DNA of 64,000 nt from Scleromitrula shiraiana (lineage: Eukaryota > Ascomycota > Leotiomycetes > Helotiales > Sclerotiniaceae). Within the stretch, counting starts at the first letter, position 1, and every line of letters begins with the position of its first letter. Under the pieces are notes generated by a model. It worked only from the letters and a program-made list of their open reading frames with translations. It searched no databases and was not told the DNA's origin. Shown piece by piece: positions 58,022 through 64,000 of the stretch. The stretch spans positions 1 to 64,000 of the forward strand of contig JABELC010000008.1 in NCBI GenBank assembly GCA_028455995.1, read 5' to 3'. The position numbers and the translations under genes are program-made.

Positions 58022-58580
58022 GTTTAGTATAAAGGGGAGATTTTTGTTGGATTTGAAATGGGTGTGTGGGAGGAGGAGGTATGTGGATGGTGGATGATGG
58101 GAATGGGGATTTTGATATTCAGGTGATATTTTTGAGATGGGATTGGTAGGGTGATTGATTGGGTTTAGCGTGTTTTTACTGTACTGTATGCGAATTAGAA
58201 TCCGCTAGTGATGACCCTTGAAATTATTTTTGGAGGGGTATTTTTTGGATAGGTATGATACACGAGTGATCTCTATGCAACAGTGTTTATAATTTTATGA
58301 TACTGAGTCCATTGTGAGATTAATTTGTCAAGTAAGTTCACAATAGTTGTATTTGGTTTTGCAAATTCTTCTAACATAATTACCAGAAAATCAACTCTGA
58401 GCGTAAACTTTTGACTCATCATACCAGAGATCTATTTTCCTACCAAACTGCCTTGAGCGTTTGCCATATGAATTTCCCACCTACACAAGTGTGATAGACC
58501 AGAAATTTGAATATTGGTGACCGGAAGATATCCCAAAAGAGCTACTTCATCAGAGACATTCTGTCTCATCTAAAGTAAAG
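58022..58580. promoter_or_regulatory. Divergent promoter between Rpp40-like and Trm11 genes
   Basis: The 559 bp lie between two divergent genes that both act in tRNA maturation. A G-rich zone (58030-58150) lies next to the Rpp40-like start. No known site is recognised; coordinated control is inference. Confidence 0.4.
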
Positions 58581-60411
58581 ATGAAGTATCTCATCAGATT
58601 CACACAAACGCACGAGACATTTCGACTTGCAGAAATAAAAGCATTAGCTTCACTCGCAAATATCCCTCTAGAAATTCTATCCTACAGTCCCAATGTAAGC
58701 ACCCTATCATTTCATTCTCTCACCATACAGGAGTTAAATAGAAACCCAGTCACCATTTTGTTTTGTCGAGCTTCCATCCGAAGAAGCAGCCCGCAAACTG
58801 GTTCGAAGAAGTATCCTCGCGAAAGCAATCTATGAAGTATGGGGCTCAGGAACCACATATGAAGAACTTCACGCGGATATCAAATCATCCACTCAAGCAC
58901 TATGGCCTTTGTATAAAGACTGTTCATTTAAATTCAGCATTGATTGTTTTCAAAATACACGATCGTCATCTCAACAACGAGAAATCATTAATGAATTTCG
59001 ATATTTGGAATTTACAGGTCCTATAAAGATGAAATCTCCTGATCAGGAGTTCTTCATCTTTGAGGAATGGGCTCTTCAATCCCAATATTTATCTTCATCC
59101 AATTCTCCTTCAATATCATCATCAACATCATCACCTGCAAAACCCTCACCCATACCTACACCTACACCTACACCCTCCCCAACCCCCCAATCCATCCACT
59201 TCGGCCGTTTCATCTCCACCAGCGAACGCGACATAATAACCAAATACGACCTCAAAAAACGCACCTACATAAGCACCACATCTATGGACTCCGAACTCGC
59301 CCTCATAACCGCCAATATAACGCACGCCGCCCCCGGAAAACTCTTCTACGACCCCTTTGTCGGAACCGGAAGTTTCCCCATCGCATGTGCGCATTTTGGG
59401 GCCCTTGCATTCGGTTCTGATATCGATGGTCGGAGTATTAGGGGGAAGAATAAGAAGACTTTACATGGGAATTTTGTGCAATATGGGCTTACGGCACAAT
59501 TTGGGGATACTTTTGTAGCCGATTTGACGAATTCGCCTCTTCAAATATCAAACTTCAGTTCTCAACCCAGAAGATTGTTTGATGGGATTGTCTGTGATCC
59601 GCCGTATGGAGTGCGAGAAGGGTTAAAAGTCCTCGGGAATAGAGATCCGACGAAACCGAAAGAACCGATTTATAAACCAGGAGAGGAATTACCTCATCAT
59701 TTGTTTGTTTTCCCCTTCTTTTTCCATCCCCCCCGAAACTACAACTAACACTCCCTCCCTCCCAGACAAAGCGCCTACATCCCCCCCAAAAAACCCTACT
59801 CCTTCCACGCCATGTTAAACGATATCCTCGAGTTCGCAGCAACCAGTTTAGTGATAGGCGGACGACTTTCCTTCTGGATGCCCACGGCTAATGATGAGGA
59901 TTTGGAGATTAAAATCCCGACGCATCCGGCGTTGAAGATTGAGAGTGTTTGTACGCAGAGTTTTAATCGGTGTATGTATTTCTTTTCTTCCCCTTTCTTC
60001 CTCCATTCTCTATTCCCTCTTCCCCCCCCCCCCCCCACCTCCATATTCTCCCATTCCGTATCTCGCTTTGCCTTACTTGATTCCCAAGTCATGCACCTTC
60101 TATTCCATTCCATTCTATTCTATTCCATTCCATTCTATAAAATTTATGCCACAAGCACCAAGCAAGTAGATAAAATATACTAACCACACATCTCTCCCCC
60201 AACCACAGGGTCCAGAAGACTAATAACCTATATCCTCCTCGTCCCCTTCGATCCATGTTTATCTGATTCCGGCACCCCGGATACGAATAGCGCGTCTGCG
60301 GTTAAGGATGTAGGTACGACGGCTGATGAATTGAATCCGTTTCGGGCGGGGTATTTCAAGGGGTTTAGGGTTGGGGGGAGGGGGGAGGACCAGAGAGATG
60401 GGGTGGTGTGA
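58581..60411 (+). CDS. TRM11: tRNA (guanine10-N2)-methyltransferase catalytic subunit Trm11
   Basis: Methylates G10 of tRNAs with its partner Trm112. Four exons, 58581-58694, 58750-59702, 59766-59971 and 60209-60411, join in phase for 491 aa. The N-terminal THUMP-like part starts MKYLIRFTQTHETFRLAEIK. A Ser/Pro/Thr linker with (PT)n lies near residues 175-200. The Rossmann methyltransferase follows: GRFISTSERDIITKYDLKKR, the SAM-binding FYDPFVGTGSFPIACAHFGA, GSDIDGRSIRG, and the N-methyltransferase motif VCDPPYGVREG with DPPY. After the third exon's FNR the last exon reads WSRRLITYILLVPF. The last intron contains runs of C near 60022-60036. All key motifs are present. Confidence 0.94.
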
Positions 60412-60744
60412 GGTGGTGTGAGGTGAGGTGTGAGGTGGTGTGTAGGGGGTGGTTGTATATAGATAGATGGATAGACGGATGGATAGATCAAAATACCATA
60501 GCATTATATACACTATGTCTTATCATATTAGCTACAGTATGTATGTATGTATGTATGTATTTATGTTTGTCGGTAATTGATTATGGAGTATATATGTTTA
60601 TTGTTTATTATTTATTTATTGTGCATACTAATGGACCAATACCCAACCAATTATGTATACAAAGGTCCCGAGTTATCCAATCAAGCCCAGCGCAAGCTAT
60701 CCAGTTGATTCCAATCTAATCTCAACACTTCACTTGAATTCAAT

Positions 60745-61860
60745 TTAGTTCGCACATCCATCCTTACCTACACATCCATTCCCAAGCGCTTCCATATCCA
60801 TATCCACCTCCCTTCCAATCTTCTTCGTATCCACCTCCCCTCTCCTTCCCCCCTCATTCTCTTCACCGCCTCTCCCACTCTCCATATTCTTATCCTTCTC
60901 CCCCTCCAACACCCCCCTCATCCCGACCACCCTCCCGCAAACCCACCACCCGGCCGCCTCCACAATCCCCCCCACAACCCCCAGTTCCCCCCCATCCCTC
61001 GCCGCATAAACCATCACAAACTCCCTCGGCACAACCTTCCTCTTAAGCCCCCACTTCCTAAACACCCACTCCGGGATCCACATCCACTTCCCCGCGCCCT
61101 CCGCCAGCGGATGTCTCTCCCCCCACCCCTTTTCCAGTACCAATTTCGCGTCGTCCGGATGCAGACAGAGATGCATGCTCCAGTCTGAACTATGCACATG
61201 TACGATTTCGCCCCTACACGTATCATTCAAATTCTTGCCTGCCGTGGAGAATAGAGCGAGGCCCTTTTTTTCAAAACAGGATGTTTCGGTTTTGAGGACG
61301 GTGGGGTTTTGAAGCGCGAGTGTTGCGAGAGCGGATCGGAGACGTAGGTACATGGGTTTTGAGCCGTGCTGGGAGATTTGACGTTGGGGGGCTATTCCGG
61401 CGACTTTTGGACGGGGACCTCGGCGCGGGGGGATGGTGGTGCATGTTTGGGCGTAGTAGCCTATTGATGGGTTTAGGGGTTTGTGGTTTGAGGTGGATGA
61501 TGAAGATGAGGTTAGTGGGGTGACGGCCGTATAAGGGTCTGAGACGGTGAAGAGTCGGTAGTAGGTTATTCGTAGGTAGCCGAGGAATGTAGATGGGGTA
61601 CCGCCGGGCCCGAGGGATAGGAAGTTAGAGTAGTCGTTGTAGATTATCCAGGGGATAGGAGAGAGGAGGATGATGGGACAGGTGTAGGTTGGGGAGAGGA
61701 GGGTTATGCTTAGGGTTAGGAGGAGGATGGTTAGGAGGAGAGGGGCCCCGGAGAGGGTTATTCGGATAATATCTTGTTGTTGTAGGTGCATCTGTTCTTC
61801 TAGGTTTAGGTCCAAGAGAGGGGGTTGGGATTCGGTTTTGGTAGTGGTTATTGTAGCCAT
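60745..61860 (-). CDS. Luciferase-domain (DUF5519) protein with N-terminal membrane segments
   Basis: A single exon encodes 371 aa from MATITTTKTESQPPLLDLNL. A hydrophobic region, GAPLLLTILLLTLSITLLSP followed by CPIILLSPIPWIIY, gives one or two membrane spans near residues 38-75. The domain ends with GEIVHVHSSDWSMHLCLHPD and AKLVLEKGWGERHPLAE, the hallmark of fungal proteins grouped under the luciferase/DUF5519 name, then WVFRKWGLKRKVVPREFVMV. It is not evidence for light emission; the biochemical role of the fungal members is unknown to me. The C-terminal 70 residues are rich in Gly, Glu and Lys and look disordered. The gene has higher GC than its surroundings. Confidence 0.78.
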   Translation of the reverse strand: MATITTTKTESQPPLLDLNLEEQMHLQQQDIIRITLSGAPLLLTILLLTLSITLLSPTYTCPIILLSPIPWIIYNDYSNFLSLGPGGTPSTFLGYLRITYYRLFTVSDPYTAVTPLTSSSSSTSNHKPLNPSIGYYAQTCTTIPPRRGPRPKVAGIAPQRQISQHGSKPMYLRLRSALATLALQNPTVLKTETSCFEKKGLALFSTAGKNLNDTCRGEIVHVHSSDWSMHLCLHPDDAKLVLEKGWGERHPLAEGAGKWMWIPEWVFRKWGLKRKVVPREFVMVYAARDGGELGVVGGIVEAAGWWVCGRVVGMRGVLEGEKDKNMESGRGGEENEGGRRGEVDTKKIGREVDMDMEALGNGCVGKDGCAN

Positions 61861-64000
61861 TTTTATCTGGGGAGAGTTTAGTAGAATATTTTGATGGAGG
61901 CAGGTACGAGGGAGAAACTAACTGATTGAACGACTTCGAAGAAGGTTTAAATAGTGATAGGAGCTTAATAGTTACAGTGCTAAGTAAGAACAAAATGATA
62001 AGAAGTGTTTAAGAAGTTGTCTAACATTCACGTGTATATGTGTTGGAATGAAATGGAGATATATAACACTTGAATAGTAGTTTAGAGGATATGAGTGAAT
62101 TTCTTGCGGAGTTATAAGTAGAAAAGAGGCGAAACCAATGATACAGTGATATTTCTAACATATCACAAAATGGGAGGAAGGTTTCAAATACGATTTATAC
62201 CAAAGGTTTAAGATGTTTCTATTGTGAGTGACTGGAAGAGATGATCCAAGGAGATAATGTGAAGAATGATTGTGGGATGTATAGAAAAACAATATAGATA
62301 GAATATTCTCTCGTATTGATTCGATTCAAAACAAGGACCTAAAAGAAATACTTCAATCACGATACTTTATATTCATTCCTTGATCCAAAACAAAGTGAAT
62401 GAAATGTTATGGATGAGATGAGATGAGATGAGATGAGATGAATGAGAGTTTATGATGAATGGACTGAGAAGTATTGAATAGAAGAAGAATAAGAAGATAT
62501 AAATAATAGAGGAAGAAAAAACACTTTGAAGAACTGAGAATATGAGAGACTTAAGTAAAGTTTTTATCGGGATTTGGTTATGAAAAGGCTGCACGTGTGA
62601 AAAGGTGCAGGTCAGGTGCAGGTGCAGGTTAATGTAGGTTCAGCGACAGTGGCTTCCAAGAAGAGCTGATATTAAGAAAAGTTTTTATTTCCTTTCCGTT
62701 CGGCTTGGTTATGTTTCTTCCACCTTTTGTTGAATATGTATGTAAAGTATATGGTTTGCTAAGATTGATCCTAATAAATATACGTTTCCAATTAGTCGTC
62801 TGATTGTATGGTTGTGTAGTTGTGAGGTTGTAAGAGAATATGCGGTCAGAACATTCCATTCCTTTGCTTTGTTATATTCGGATGAAGTTGTATTGTTTTG
62901 TTGCGTTGCGTTGTTAATATTCAACAACTTTATCTACCTACATAGTACATATAACATGATTTGAATGGTCAATCCAAGCTAGCTATAAAATACGAGAGTA
63001 CTTATCACGAGTCCAAATACATAGTACTTAGATAGTTCTGACTAGTAATACAAAGCTTTGATTTTTATTGGGGAAATTCCCAAGATCGACAACAGGCTGA
63101 GGCAGAATCAGCATCAGTTGACGTGTAACCGTCTCTCTCTGGATGGATGGCTGCATAGTTCTACTACTAATTAGGAAACCTTTACCATAGCTGATCTAGA
63201 CAATTCTCCAAGAAAGAGAAAGCTTCTTGGGTATTGCTGGTATGTTAATCGTATATCAGATATCACAACTTGAGTCAATTTTACTACTAAAAAAGCCTCG
63301 GAAACCTGGGGTATTTCTCTAGTACGAGAAAAAGTGTTACTTGGACAGTTGTAAGTACAATTCAATTGGACTGAAACAGAACCAAACAGATTTACGTCAG
63401 AAATTCGTTGCTAGTTCTTTTGGATAGTTAGTCGATCAGCTGGGCAATGAGTCCCAAGAGTAGAAATTCGGTTAGTTCTATAGATGCAGCATTGCATGAG
63501 TCGTTAGGTAAGGTACATACTACAGACTACATATATATATGAATTGACCATTTGGAATCGAGAGGTTTGATTTCCGTTTGATGTCATCCTACTTCTTGGA
63601 TTTCGAGGTTTCGATACCGTTTTTGTGACGTGTTGCTGCTGCTTTCTGGAATTACATGTAGGTTAGTTGTAAGGTAAAGTAGGGTATCGTGAAAACTCTA
63701 TGGTCCATGGATATGTATGGTAAGCTAGTTAGTTAATGATAGAGATACGTGGAACCTGGGATGATCGGTCACATGTGAGTATATAGCTCGCTGTTGATCT
63801 GGTCCACGGATTGGCATTTTTGATTGAAGAAGTTTTAGAAGTAATAGATATGGATATGTATGTAGATACCCGGTGCCGGCTTGGATGAATGTCACTCTAC
63901 CATTCTTATTTATTGTTGAGTACATACCATGCCGTCTATTCAAAGTTCTATTACCTATAGCAGGTAAGTGGTGTAACAAATATCCTTACAGGTTGTCGTA
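61861..64000. other. Right-end intergenic region, no supported gene
   Basis: Frames of 60-84 codons occur but none resembles a protein. A GATGA repeat lies at 62413-62440 and GCAGGTCAGGTGCAGGTGCA near 62608. The first 150 bp on the minus strand must include the promoter of the luciferase-domain gene. I saw no tRNA, transposon or terminal repeat. Confidence 0.5.

Overview
This window is nuclear DNA of a filamentous ascomycete. Genes are close together on both strands and most are split by introns of about 45-250 bp with GTAWGT-type donors, CTAAC-like branch points and YAG acceptors. Every product I recognise is of fungal type. The moderately AT-rich composition and the gene set suggest a leotiomycete such as a Botrytis/Sclerotinia relative; that placement is inference. 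I rebuilt gene models by hand from splice signals, and codon phase was used to test the junctions I list.

Layout. 1-14.4 kb is mostly housekeeping: a truncated fungal transcription factor, mitochondrial prolyl-tRNA synthetase, the ribosome-assembly factor Mak21/Noc1, a small unknown protein, a 4HBT thioesterase-like protein, adenylylsulfate kinase and V-ATPase subunit C. 14.4-26.8 kb is sparser: an 890-residue orphan protein, a GMC oxidoreductase, a 3.8 kb stretch without genes and a polyQ protein. 26.8-41.1 kb looks accessory: a cytochrome P450 relic, an MpaB-type oxygenase, a degenerate repeat cluster, a broken coiled-coil gene, a mucin-like secreted protein, a secreted HExxH metalloprotease and a caspase-fold gene broken by two frameshifts. 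41.1-44 kb returns to conserved genes (SCI1-like nuclear protein, OMS1-like methyltransferase). 44-52.7 kb is a microsatellite-rich desert with one gene, a secreted CAP/PR-1 protein. 52.7-61.9 kb is compact: tRNA ligase, an ankyrin protein, an RNase P Rpp40-like subunit, tRNA m2G methyltransferase Trm11 and a DUF5519/luciferase-domain protein. The last 2.1 kb has no supported gene.

The strongest unexplained signal is a dispersed tandem-repeat family. Arrays marked by AGACATT (or its complement) recur at 27.0, 34.2, 36.7, 38.8, 40.9 and 52.3 kb. The marker spacing is almost always 53 bp, or 42 bp inside the 38.8 kb array. Several arrays end in a shared flank resembling RTTAGCTC. They fill every intergenic gap from 33.9 to 41.1 kb. 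Functionally, four genes serve tRNA (prolyl-tRNA synthetase, tRNA ligase, Rpp40, Trm11), three of them within 8 kb.
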